Position numbers and translations under genes: made by a program
Notes under the pieces: model-generated
The model's input: only the letters and a program-made list of their open reading frames with translations
Databases searched by the model: none
Told to the model about the DNA's origin: nothing
In this document: positions 52,153 to 59,923 of the stretch, one piece after another
How positions within the stretch are numbered: position 1 is the stretch's first letter
How the letters are laid out: each line of letters begins with the position of its first letter
Source of the DNA: a virus
Strand: one strand, 5' to 3'
Length of the DNA stretch: 64,000 nucleotides
Virus record (IMG/VR): IMGVR_UViG_3300023179_008779
Location: 1 to 64,000 of that record

Positions 52153-54156
52153 ATGACTAAGCAACTGTATGAAGAAGCACTAGCAGACGTCAAGAAGCTC
52201 AAGGAGGTCGCCGAGGACAATGCCAAACGAGCTCTGCTCGAGGCAGTGACTCCTCGTATCAAGGATCTCATCGAGAATCAGCTTCTCAACAAAGAGATTG
52301 CTGTTGACGACGATAATCTCTTGATGGATGAGATTCCCGTTGATGCATCACCTGGCTTCGGCGATGCTGATGCAGCTGCTGATGCAATCTCCCTTCCCGA
52401 CGAGGAAGGTAAGGTGACTCTTGATCTTGACGCTCTCAAGGTTCCGGGTGCAGATGAGTATGAACTCAGCATGGAATCTGCTCGCTCACTGGGTCTATTA
52501 CAGACCGAAGGTAGCAACTTTGAGCGTAAGTTAGCATTTATACAGCGTAAGATAAAGCTGTTTGAATCGACGGGCAAGTTAGTCCGTGAGTCAAAGGGCT
52601 TTAATACTACTGTGAAGTCAACTATTTCTGAAGTGGAGCATATGTATTTCCACTTGCAGGACAAAATGAAGGACTCCAAGCTCAAGGGCAAATACGAGTC
52701 CATTCTAGAAAATTATTACTCAACCCTAAATGAGCTCACGGAGCAGAACATGAGAAGAAGGAATCTTTCTGAAGCAGACGTTACACTCAAGCTAACTGGC
52801 CTACCTGACGAGATCGATCTCGACTCTGTCGGCGTCGACCTTATCACTGGTGAAGGTGGTGAGGAAGGCGAAGGCGACGAAGAGGGTGGTGACGAAGACC
52901 TCGACCTCGGCGGTGAAGAGGGCGAAGATGAGGGTTCCGAAGAGGGCGCCGATGAAGACCTCGATCTCGGCGGCGACGAGGGCGAAGATGAGGGTTCCGA
53001 AGAGGAATCAGAAGAAGGAAGCCAGATGGAATCACGTAAGTTAAGCAATAATCTCGTTGTAGAGATCGATGAGAACATGCTCCGTAGAGAGATCAAGCGT
53101 ATGCGTACTCTTCGTGAAGCCGACGAGACGAAGCCACAGTCCTGGGGTCACGGCGCCGGCGAGGTTGCCGATGGTTTCGAGGACGACGACATGGGTGATC
53201 CATTTGTCGACATCGATCTCCGTGAGGATCAGGACAGAGATCAGGCGGACGAGGATCAGGACAACATGGACGAGCAGGAGGACGGTACTCTTACAATGGA
53301 TGAGGCCGATGGCATGGATCAGGACAACATGGACGAGCAGGAGGACGGTACTCTTACAATGGATGAGGCCGATGGCATGGATCAGGACGATGACGATCTT
53401 GATGAGCAGCAGATGGACCAGATGGATCAGGCCGAAGACACCATGCAATACGGCGGCCGTAAGGGTCGTCCCGGTGAGCAGTCCAACAAGCAGTCACGCC
53501 AGCCTGGCCAGACCGTAGAGTCTATCCGGCGCCGCCTCGCAGCTGAGGCTCGTCTGCAGCTTGAGGCCAAGAAGAAGGCCCAACAGGCAAAGAAGATGCA
53601 GGGCAAGAAGCAGCAGGAAGCCCAGCAGCAGGCCAAGAAGGGCCAGAAGAAGGGCGCCCAGCAGAAGAAGGCTCAGGCCAAGCAGATGCAGGAGGCCTAT
53701 AACTTCTACGCACGTAAGTTCAACGAGTCGGTGCGCCGCAGCCGCCGTCTCCAGGGTATGCTCACAGAGGCATCCCGTAACGGTCGCACCCTCAATGGTG
53801 CACCAGCAAGGTCCGCGGCAGAGACCTCAACACTCCGCAATAAGTTGGCAGAGACGAATCTGTTCAACGCGAAGCTACTATTCACGAACAAACTCCTCCA
53901 GAATGAGTCACTCACCAAGCGCCAGAAGGCCGAGGTAATCGAGCGTCTCGACGAGGCAAAGTCTGAGCGTGAAGTGAAGCTCGTGTACGAGAGCCTAGTG
54001 AAGACCCTGTCGAACAACGGCCGTTCATCGGTGAACGAGTCGGTAAACCGCGGTGTCATGGGCTCATCAAGCCGCCCACAGACCTCAGCAGCTGCCACCC
54101 TCAACGAGGGCATCGAGGCAGACCGCTGGGCACGCCTGGCCGGCATCGTGAAGTGA
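52153..54156 (+). CDS. Acidic prohead core scaffold protein (T4 gp22-like)
   Basis: 667 residues, between the protease and the major capsid as in T4. It is highly charged: a helical N-terminus, an Asp/Glu-rich centre (residues about 235-430), a Lys/Gln-rich helix ('QQAKKMQGKKQQEAQQQAKK') and a helical C-terminus ending 'DRWARLAGIVK'. L-x-E|A/G protease sites are scattered throughout: 'LLEAVTP', 'LSEADVT', 'LREADET', 'LTEASRN', 'LNEGIEA'. T4 gp22 is likewise cut to small peptides by gp21 and leaves the head. At over twice the size of T4 gp22 (269 aa), its growth is partly explained by the tandem repeats at 52891 and 53254. Confidence 0.82.
   Translation: MTKQLYEEALADVKKLKEVAEDNAKRALLEAVTPRIKDLIENQLLNKEIAVDDDNLLMDEIPVDASPGFGDADAAADAISLPDEEGKVTLDLDALKVPGADEYELSMESARSLGLLQTEGSNFERKLAFIQRKIKLFESTGKLVRESKGFNTTVKSTISEVEHMYFHLQDKMKDSKLKGKYESILENYYSTLNELTEQNMRRRNLSEADVTLKLTGLPDEIDLDSVGVDLITGEGGEEGEGDEEGGDEDLDLGGEEGEDEGSEEGADEDLDLGGDEGEDEGSEEESEEGSQMESRKLSNNLVVEIDENMLRREIKRMRTLREADETKPQSWGHGAGEVADGFEDDDMGDPFVDIDLREDQDRDQADEDQDNMDEQEDGTLTMDEADGMDQDNMDEQEDGTLTMDEADGMDQDDDDLDEQQMDQMDQAEDTMQYGGRKGRPGEQSNKQSRQPGQTVESIRRRLAAEARLQLEAKKKAQQAKKMQGKKQQEAQQQAKKGQKKGAQQKKAQAKQMQEAYNFYARKFNESVRRSRRLQGMLTEASRNGRTLNGAPARSAAETSTLRNKLAETNLFNAKLLFTNKLLQNESLTKRQKAEVIERLDEAKSEREVKLVYESLVKTLSNNGRSSVNESVNRGVMGSSSRPQTSAAATLNEGIEADRWARLAGIVK
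52891..53010 (+). repeat. 60-bp tandem repeat in scaffold gene (acidic)
   Basis: Two units with an exact 60-nt period (52891-52950 and 52951-53010, the second diverging at its end) code for E-D-L-D-L-G-G-(E/D)-E-G-E-D-E-G-S-E-E. GGCGAAGATGAGGGTTCCGA is identical in both (52921 and 52981). This is an in-frame duplication of an acidic 20-residue module. Confidence 0.85.
53254..53379 (+). repeat. 63-bp perfect tandem repeat in scaffold gene
   Basis: Two identical 63-nt units, 53254-53316 and 53317-53379, code twice for the 21-residue module D-Q-D-N-M-D-E-Q-E-D-G-T-L-T-M-D-E-A-D-G-M; a third partial copy begins at 53380. Identity at the DNA level points to a recent duplication. Confidence 0.92.
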
Positions 54157-54186
54157 ACAAATTCAAACAACTTTAGGAGAACTACA

Positions 54187-56037
54187 ATGAAGTATTTTAG
54201 TCTAGATCATCTTGCCGCAGGTATCCGCGACAAGCACGTCGGCGCCGAACGCGCCAGACTCACGGAGAAGTGGTCCCGCACGGGTCTTCTCCGCGGCCTC
54301 GACGGCACCCGCCGTGAGACCATGGCCCAGCTCCTGGAGAACCAGGCAGCACAGGTCCTCAAGGAGAACTCTGCTCTGTCCACCGGCGGTGGTAACCTCG
54401 CCGGCTCCGGTCAGCTCCAGGGCTTCAGCAACATCGCCTTCCCGATCGTCCGCAGGGTGTTCGGCGGCCTCGTTGCCAATGAGCTCGTCTCGATCCAGCC
54501 AATGAGCCTCCCCTCTGGCCTCATCTTCTACCTCGACTACACCTACGGCACGAACGTCGGTACGCCAGCAGGCGGCTCCGGTTCGACCTACACCAAGGGT
54601 CAGTCGGTCTATAACAACCCAACCGGCAAGGGCGTCCAGTCGGGCTCACTCGCAACCGGTGGTATGTACGACCTCGTCAACACGGGCTACTCCCGCGTTA
54701 CGGGTTCTGCCACGGGCCTCACGGTCACGGCGTTCGGTTCTTGGGGCGGCGCAAACGCAACGTCCTGGGTCAACGGCCAGCTCCTGACCTCGGACACGGA
54801 CTTCTCCGGTTCGAACGCCCGCTTCGCAGACTTCGACTCGCAGGTCCAGACCGCACTCGCAAACGATGACCTTGATGCAGCATTCGCAGTCATCCCGCTC
54901 TCTTCCCTCACCAACATGGACAAGCTCGCATTCAACCAGCTCTCCGTGTTTGCCGGCACGTTCGCAAACTGCACGGCATGGGGCGAGACCTACCAGGGTG
55001 GCACGGGCGTCCTCAACCTCCGCCGCCTCAACAAGCGCGGTAACTGGTCGGCCGGCGTATTCACCCCCGATGCACTGAACGGTACCCACGTCCTAACGCT
55101 CGTCAAGGGCGCAAACAACGCGGCAATCTCCGGCACAGTCGCCAGTGTCGCATACTCGATCTCCACGTCCCTCTCGGTCGACGGCAACGTTGGTTCGACC
55201 ATCACGGTCCCATCGTTCGAGTCTGACTTCTCGACCAACCCATCCCCCGCAATCCCCGAGATCGACATCAAGATCGAGGCAATCTCGATCACGGCCGAGA
55301 CCCGGAAGCTGCGTGCAAGGTGGAGCCCCGAGCTCGCACAGGACCTCAACGCGTACCACAGCATGGACGCCGAGGTCGAGCTCACCTCGATCCTCTCCGA
55401 GCAGATTGCTCTCGAGATCGACCGCGAGATCCTCAACGACCTCGTCTCCCAGGCAAACGGCGCCAACTACTACTGGAGCCGCAGCCCAGGCCGCTTCGTG
55501 GACAAGGTCACCGGCGCACGCCAGAACATGTCGAACTCGTTCCAGATCGGTCCGCAGTTCACCGGTACTGTCCGTGAGTGGTACGAGACCCTCATCGAGA
55601 CCGTCATCGACGTGGCAAACACCATCCACCGCAAGACCCTCCGCGGCTCCGCGAACTTCATGGTCACGGGCCCAGACGTCTGCACCATCCTCGAGGCTTC
55701 GGTTCTCTACAAGCCCAAGTTCTCGATCGACGGTGAGGGCCAGGTCGCCTCTCCCTTCACAGTGGGCGCCGAGGCAATCGGCACGATCAGCAACCGCTTC
55801 ACGGTCTACAAGGATCCTTACTTCAGCCGTAACAAGATCCTCGTGGGCTACAAGGGCGGCAGCTACCTCGAGACCGGCTACGTATACGCACCATACGTGC
55901 CGCTCATCGTGACGCCAACAATCTTCGCACCTGAAGATTTCACACCCCGCAAGGGCGTAATGACCCGGTACGGGAAGCGTACTGTCCGTAGCGATTTTTA
56001 CGGGACCGTCACCGTGCTCGACATGAACGTGATATAG
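54187..56037 (+). CDS. 23: Major capsid protein (T4 gp23-like)
   Basis: 616 residues with a TAGGAG site. 'MAQLLENQAAQVLKENSAL' matches the delta-domain end of gp23, with V-L-K-E|N as the likely but atypical cleavage point. Then come 'FSNIAFPIVRRVFGGLVANE', 'SIQPMSLPSGLIFYLDYTYG', 'RKLRARWSPELAQDLNAYHS' and the C-terminal 'TPTIFAPEDFTPRKGVMTRY', all canonical HK97-fold gp23 segments. It is about 95 residues longer than T4 gp23. The extra length probably lies in the Gly/Ser/Thr-rich region around 130-350, which may carry an added surface domain. Codon use is extremely biased to C-ending triplets, as for a very highly expressed gene. An intrinsic terminator follows. Confidence 0.95.
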   Translation: MKYFSLDHLAAGIRDKHVGAERARLTEKWSRTGLLRGLDGTRRETMAQLLENQAAQVLKENSALSTGGGNLAGSGQLQGFSNIAFPIVRRVFGGLVANELVSIQPMSLPSGLIFYLDYTYGTNVGTPAGGSGSTYTKGQSVYNNPTGKGVQSGSLATGGMYDLVNTGYSRVTGSATGLTVTAFGSWGGANATSWVNGQLLTSDTDFSGSNARFADFDSQVQTALANDDLDAAFAVIPLSSLTNMDKLAFNQLSVFAGTFANCTAWGETYQGGTGVLNLRRLNKRGNWSAGVFTPDALNGTHVLTLVKGANNAAISGTVASVAYSISTSLSVDGNVGSTITVPSFESDFSTNPSPAIPEIDIKIEAISITAETRKLRARWSPELAQDLNAYHSMDAEVELTSILSEQIALEIDREILNDLVSQANGANYYWSRSPGRFVDKVTGARQNMSNSFQIGPQFTGTVREWYETLIETVIDVANTIHRKTLRGSANFMVTGPDVCTILEASVLYKPKFSIDGEGQVASPFTVGAEAIGTISNRFTVYKDPYFSRNKILVGYKGGSYLETGYVYAPYVPLIVTPTIFAPEDFTPRKGVMTRYGKRTVRSDFYGTVTVLDMNVI

Positions 56038-56067
56038 TACAATAATATCAACTACTTAGGTTGATCT

Positions 56068-56102
56068 AGAAGGAGCTTCGAAAGAGGCTCCTTCTTTCTT
56101 TT
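56068..56102 (+). terminator. Intrinsic terminator after major capsid gene
   Basis: A perfect 9-bp stem AGAAGGAGC (56068-56076) / GCTCCTTCT (56087-56095), a 10-nt loop and TTCTTTT. It begins 31 nt after the capsid stop and closes the head module. Confidence 0.92.
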
Positions 56103-56124
56103 AATCACTTTTTAGTAAATGGTA

Positions 56125-56132
56125 TATAGTTA
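56125..56132 (+). promoter_or_regulatory. Promoter-like TATAGTTA before homing-endonuclease-like gene
   Basis: An exact NATANTTA match only 5 nt (TTCTT) before the ATG at 56138, directly after the capsid terminator. No ribosome-binding site is present, so transcription from here would be leaderless. Confidence 0.5.
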
Positions 56133-56137
56133 TTCTT

Positions 56138-56989
56138 ATGGTGCCATGCAAGGTTTGCAACAAAGAATTCGAGAACAACAAAGGGCTCTCGTATCACATC
56201 AGTCAAGTCCACAACATCAAGTTCTGTGACTATCTTGTGGAACATGAGCTAAATGGTGTATGGCCGCTATGCTCCTGCGGTTGCGGAGAAAAGGTCAACT
56301 TCTTCGGAGGAAAGTTTGCCAAACACATTGGAAGTCACGGTGTCATAGGCCTAAAGAGAACCGCTGAGACACGCAGAAAAATATCTGAAATACAGCGTGG
56401 TAGGAAACTAGCAGAAGAGCACAAGAATAAAATTGGTGCAGGTGTAAGGTTGCGTCTTGATGCAGATCAAACGATTGTAAAAAAGATAAGCCAAAAGCTA
56501 ACAGGTAAAAACAAATCAGAACAGCACTGCAAAAACATCTCAGAAACAAGAAAGAAGCTGATTGATGCAGGAGAAATCGTCATAAACAGAGACAAGATCT
56601 CCGCCGCCATCACCCAGCGCTATCTTGACGGTGGATTCGAGTGGTCCACGGGGCAATATACCTCCAGCAAGACAGGGGCAACCTGCAATTACCGCTCCTC
56701 CTGGGAGGCGGAGCTCATGGAGCTGCTCGATAGAGATCCTCGTGTGGAGATGTGGCACTATGAACCACTGACAATTCCATACATCCATGAGGGAAAGACC
56801 CGACGATATATTCCTGACTTTCTCGTCGTTCTTGACGGGCAGGACGTGTTGGTGGAGGTGAAGCCACCGTCCCTTACAGATACCGAGATGAATGCGCTAA
56901 AGAGGCAGGCAGCAATGGAGTTCTGTGACAAGAACGGTTGGAGATATTTGGTTTGGTCTCCTGAGAATGGCATGAATTTTGGGGCATAA
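56138..56989 (+). CDS. Homing-endonuclease-like protein: zinc finger + NUMOD3-like + TnsA-type nuclease
   Basis: 283 residues. The N-terminus has two Cys/His clusters ('CKVCNKEFENNKGLSYHISQ' and 'CSCGCGEKVNFFGGKFAKHI'). The middle holds NUMOD3-like DNA-binding repeats ('ETRRKISEIQRGRKLAEEHK' and 'GKNKSEQHCKNISETRKKL'). The C-terminal half is a PD-(D/E)XK nuclease: 'CNYRSSWEAELMELLDRDPR', 'RRYIPDFLVVL' and 'VLVEVKPPSL' supply Glu, Asp and E-x-K. That nuclease half is clearly homologous to the protein at 36128. NUMOD repeats are typical of free-standing phage homing endonucleases. It stands alone after the capsid terminator, in lower-GC DNA than its neighbours, as expected for a mobile gene. 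Confidence 0.82.
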   Translation: MVPCKVCNKEFENNKGLSYHISQVHNIKFCDYLVEHELNGVWPLCSCGCGEKVNFFGGKFAKHIGSHGVIGLKRTAETRRKISEIQRGRKLAEEHKNKIGAGVRLRLDADQTIVKKISQKLTGKNKSEQHCKNISETRKKLIDAGEIVINRDKISAAITQRYLDGGFEWSTGQYTSSKTGATCNYRSSWEAELMELLDRDPRVEMWHYEPLTIPYIHEGKTRRYIPDFLVVLDGQDVLVEVKPPSLTDTEMNALKRQAAMEFCDKNGWRYLVWSPENGMNFGA

Positions 56990-56990
56990 C

Positions 56991-58448
56991 ATGGACTGCA
57001 AGATCTGCGGACATTCTGACGAAGACCTCAAGAAGCTCACTAATCACATCAAGTCGGCTCACGGACTCAGCTCTGAGGAGTACACAATCAACATTTTCCA
57101 CGGCGGCATCAAGCCATCCTGCGCCGAGTGTGGAGCACCGACTCGATACGTTTCTTTTTCCTTTAAACGTTACTGCAAAGACCACGCTAAATTGGCAATG
57201 AAAATCGGCGGTTCAAAGGGAGGATTGGCAGAAGCTTGGAACAGGGGTAAGTCCAAGGAGACTGACGAAAGATTGGCCGCACATTCTGCCAAAGTGACAG
57301 GTGCCAACAACCACTTCTATGGAAAAAAGCATTCTTCTGAGACCATCCAGAAAATCAGTTTAAAGAAGACGTTGGCAACATCATCTATTGAGGAAAGAAT
57401 ATTCCAGAGGCAATCTGAACTACGTCTTCTGACACCGCTTGATGAGTATTATTCTCGACAGGCACAGTATCTGCAATTTGAATGCGTCAAGTGCGGAGAG
57501 CGGCAACCAAAAACACTTCAGGCATTTGAGCGAGGCAGTCGATGCTATAAGTGCCATCCCATCGGAAAATCCAATTGGGAACTGTCAGTCTACGAATTCG
57601 TCAAGTCTATTGCTTCAGACGCCGTCTCGGGAGATAAGAGTCAGTTGTCACCCAAGGAGATAGACATCTACGTTCCTTCTAAAAAATTTGGAATCGAGTG
57701 CCACGGCCTCTATTGGCACAGTGAAGCCGCATCTTCGGACGAACACTTCGACAAGAACAAACACATGAACAAATTCAAGTTGGCCGAAGAGAAGAAAATT
57801 AATCTTTTGCAGCTGTTTGAAGATGAGTGGAGAGATAAAAGAGCCATCTGTGAATCGATGATCAGGCACAGACTTGGACTTGACCCCGAGAGATGCAAGA
57901 CTTGGTCCACGACAGTCGTAGAACTCAGCACTGATGAGGAGAGAGAATTCTTTAATGCCACACACATCTCCGGATATACTCCCTCCAAGATTTGCTGGGG
58001 TCTACGTGACAGAAGCGGCAGAATAGTGGCCGCCCTGTCTCTTCGTGTTCCCCGTCACGCCTCCAAGTACAATAATTCAATTGAGATAGCACGATTCAGC
58101 ACAGCCCGAGGTGTCAATGTACCCGGAGGTCTATCTAAGCTTTTAAAGCATGCTCGGACGTGGTGCTCAAGTAAGGGATTTGAATCAATCATGACATATG
58201 TCGACCGCAGAATCGGCGCCGGGCGAGGATATGAAGCTGCCGGATTTAGTTTGACAAGTAGTACCGCGCCAGATTATTGGTACACAGACGGTGAACTTCG
58301 ATACGACAGATTCAAATTTAGAGCCCAAGAAGGAAAACCAGAAAAGATCGTAGCAGCCGAGGCCAAAGTCTTCCGCATTTGGGGTTGTGGCTCTCAGGTC
58401 ATGATATTTACCATCAACCAAACGGATGGAGAGCAATATCTCGAATAG
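56991..58448 (+). CDS. EDxHD (Vsr-like) homing endonuclease with NUMOD3 motif
   Basis: 485 residues; the ATG at 56991 lies one base after the previous stop, and the upstream in-frame TTG is ignored. The N-terminus has a Cys/His finger ('CKICGHSDEDLKKLTNHIKS') and 'PSCAECGAPTRYV'. A NUMOD3 motif ('GANNHFYGKKHSSETIQKIS') is followed by a Cys4-like site. The nuclease core has 'SNWELSVYEFVKSI' (E), 'PKEIDIYVPSKKFGIECHGL' (D), 'YWHSEA' (H) and 'LLQLFEDEWRDK' (D), the E-D-x-H-D pattern of the Vsr-like family that includes I-Bth0305I. The last 170 residues form an additional alpha/beta domain common to this family. Free-standing; its target is probably near here. Confidence 0.87.
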   Translation: MDCKICGHSDEDLKKLTNHIKSAHGLSSEEYTINIFHGGIKPSCAECGAPTRYVSFSFKRYCKDHAKLAMKIGGSKGGLAEAWNRGKSKETDERLAAHSAKVTGANNHFYGKKHSSETIQKISLKKTLATSSIEERIFQRQSELRLLTPLDEYYSRQAQYLQFECVKCGERQPKTLQAFERGSRCYKCHPIGKSNWELSVYEFVKSIASDAVSGDKSQLSPKEIDIYVPSKKFGIECHGLYWHSEAASSDEHFDKNKHMNKFKLAEEKKINLLQLFEDEWRDKRAICESMIRHRLGLDPERCKTWSTTVVELSTDEEREFFNATHISGYTPSKICWGLRDRSGRIVAALSLRVPRHASKYNNSIEIARFSTARGVNVPGGLSKLLKHARTWCSSKGFESIMTYVDRRIGAGRGYEAAGFSLTSSTAPDYWYTDGELRYDRFKFRAQEGKPEKIVAAEAKVFRIWGCGSQVMIFTINQTDGEQYLE

Positions 58449-58452
58449 GTGA

Positions 58453-58587
58453 ATCGCACCTTGTCTTCTAGGCAGTAAGCCTGATAAGATTCCACGACCG
58501 TGGGACGAGGCCAAGTGGGAGGCCGCGGCGCGCTTCTGTGAGGAGAAGGGTTGGCGGTTCGAGGTACTCTTCGAGGAGGAGTCATAG
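58453..58587 (+). pseudogene. Relic: C-terminal end of a TnsA-type PD-(D/E)XK nuclease
   Basis: An open stretch without start codon, ending in TAG at 58587. Its translation 'LGSKPDKIPRPWDEAKWEAA' continuing 'ARFCEEKGWRFEVLFEEES' matches the last segment of the protein at 36128 ('KKKANAAREWCASRGIAFKI') and of that at 56138 ('LKRQAAMEFCDKNGWRYLVW'): K-x-x-A-A-x-x-(F/W)-C-x-x-x-G-(W/I)-x-F/Y. The catalytic part is missing. Its GC-rich codons resemble the genes to its right, not the endonuclease gene to its left. It is best read as the tail of an older nuclease gene truncated by insertion of the endonuclease genes. Confidence 0.65.
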
Positions 58588-58665
58588 GGCTCTGTCAGAG
58601 AAACTCTTGGAAATACCGTGTGTGGAACAAGGGCGACATTCTCTGATTATTGATTACGATACGGT

Positions 58666-58673
58666 CATACTTA
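58666..58673 (+). promoter_or_regulatory. Promoter-like CATACTTA abutting cargo-type gene
   Basis: A NATANTTA-type box with TTCCCC (6 nt) before the ATG at 58680 and no ribosome-binding site. The same 8-mer occurs at 37130 before another gene of the signature family. Confidence 0.55.
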
Positions 58674-58679
58674 TTCCCC

Positions 58680-59345
58680 ATGAAGATCACAGTTCGTCAA
58701 CTTCGCAGAGTCATCTCAGAAGAAGCCAAGCGCGTCTTCGAGGCGGCGAACACCGTCAAAGACGCGCTCTCGGACAAACTCGCCCTCGCCGTCGTCGCCG
58801 GCGATCCAAAGTCCTTCATACTGTACGATCCAGAGCTGCTGATCAAGATAATCGAGGCGGACGAGGACGACGACAGCAGGGCATACAAGGCCATATACGC
58901 CGTGGTCATGGTGAATCGAGACAAAGAGGCTCCTCAGTGGGGTGCGAAGACTGTCAACGCCACTGCTGCCCGTGACGGATACGGACCGCTTCTCTACGAC
59001 ATTGCGATGGACGAATGTGGGGGTCTCGTGTCAGATAGGTCGTCTGTGTCTCCCCGGGCCAAGGCGGTCTGGAGATTCTACAGGGACAATCGGGAAGACG
59101 TGGTCAAGAAGCCCCTCGATGACATGGAAGATCCAAAGACTCCAACCAAAAAAGACGACACCGAAGAGTTACATCCCGGTGGCGCAAAGAACCCGTTGAA
59201 CTACGCGTATTTCATCAATGGCGGTCCCAACACTTCGCGCTTAAAAGCTAACCATGCTGCTTATGCGAAGCAGTTCCGAAGGCTGGGCATCACTCAAGAT
59301 CGACTGAGTTGGATTGCTCAGGAATTCTTCGATCGAAACTACTGA
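58680..59345 (+). CDS. Putative head-cargo protein, GNAT-like core
   Basis: 221 residues; the start at 58680 places 'MKITVRQLRRVISEEAKR' at the N-terminus, followed at once by 'VFEAANTV', a candidate V-x-E|A protease site. The body has strands 'SFILYDPELLIKII' and 'KAIYAVVMVNRDKEA', then 'ARDGYGPLLYDIAMDE', which resembles the acetyl-CoA-binding R-x-x-G-x-G/A loop and helix of GNAT acetyltransferases, and 'VSDRSSVSPRAKAVWRFYRD'. A GNAT assignment is tentative. If right, this would be an acetyltransferase packed in the head and delivered to the host. Confidence 0.68.
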   Translation: MKITVRQLRRVISEEAKRVFEAANTVKDALSDKLALAVVAGDPKSFILYDPELLIKIIEADEDDDSRAYKAIYAVVMVNRDKEAPQWGAKTVNATAARDGYGPLLYDIAMDECGGLVSDRSSVSPRAKAVWRFYRDNREDVVKKPLDDMEDPKTPTKKDDTEELHPGGAKNPLNYAYFINGGPNTSRLKANHAAYAKQFRRLGITQDRLSWIAQEFFDRNY

Positions 59346-59363
59346 CACGCCGTTCTCAGCAAG

Positions 59364-59371
59364 GATACTTA
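59364..59371 (+). promoter_or_regulatory. Promoter-like GATACTTA abutting cargo-type gene
   Basis: A NATANTTA-type box 5 nt (CTCCC) before the ATG at 59377. AAGGA overlaps its start and is 11 nt from the ATG, so a ribosome-binding site would exist only in read-through transcripts. Confidence 0.5.
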
Positions 59372-59376
59372 CTCCC

Positions 59377-59889
59377 ATGAAGATCCGTCTATCCCAACTC
59401 CGTTCCATCATCCGCCAGACCATCCTCACCGAAGAGAAGGATCGCAAGCTCAAGAGTGCCTGGTGGATCACACCGACCGGCGTACCCGAGGAGTTCGCCG
59501 AGGGCTACTACCACACGGACATCGGCACCATGTGGGCTCTCGGTGAATACACCGACGAGGAGACCAAGAAGCTCGCCTACGATACCGACCCTGACGAACC
59601 CGACTACGAACCCGACGAATACTCCTCTATAGACCACGAAAAGATGGAGACCGACATGATGAAGACCAAGGGCTTCGCCAAGGCCCGCCTGTGGAAAAAC
59701 GGCCGCCTCACGCTGGGCGCCTGGACCGTCACCGACGAGCACCTGGCGGGCCTCAAGTCGATTGCGGCCTCGTCCGGCCTCCGGGGCGATGCTCCCGTTG
59801 AGATCTCACAGGAGTCTCCCGGAAAGGCCGTGCAGCTCACCGTCAATGACGTCAGGCGGGCATATTCCGCTGCTGATTTAGACTGGTGA
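59377..59889 (+). CDS. Putative head-cargo protein with shared N-terminal signature
   Basis: 170 residues from the ATG at 59377. The N-terminus 'MKIRLSQLRSIIRQTI' is followed by 'LTEEKDRKLKS', a near-match to a protease site (L-T-E|E). The body begins 'AWWITPTGVPEEFAEGYYHT' and contains an acidic loop ('YDTDPDEPDYEPDEYSS') and 'ARLWKNGRLTLGAWTVTDEH'. Family not recognised. C/G-ending codons dominate, as in its neighbours to the right. The nearly identical first 15 codons in this and the next gene suggest spread of the N-terminal module by duplication or recombination. Confidence 0.68.
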   Translation: MKIRLSQLRSIIRQTILTEEKDRKLKSAWWITPTGVPEEFAEGYYHTDIGTMWALGEYTDEETKKLAYDTDPDEPDYEPDEYSSIDHEKMETDMMKTKGFAKARLWKNGRLTLGAWTVTDEHLAGLKSIAASSGLRGDAPVEISQESPGKAVQLTVNDVRRAYSAADLDW

Positions 59890-59909
59890 GTCAAGATCAA
59901 GCTTGAGGA

Positions 59910-59917
59910 CATATTTA
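59910..59917 (+). promoter_or_regulatory. Promoter-like CATATTTA abutting cargo-type gene
   Basis: A NATANTTA match 6 nt (CCCACC) before the ATG at 59924. GAGGA lies just upstream of the box, about 14 nt from the ATG, too far for a usual ribosome-binding site. Confidence 0.55.
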
Positions 59918-59923
59918 CCCACC

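Noticed and set aside
55093-55629. Minus- and plus-strand alternative ORFs inside the capsid gene
   Set aside because: Strong GC3 bias of the capsid gene leaves other frames open by chance; the gp23 reading frame explains the region fully.
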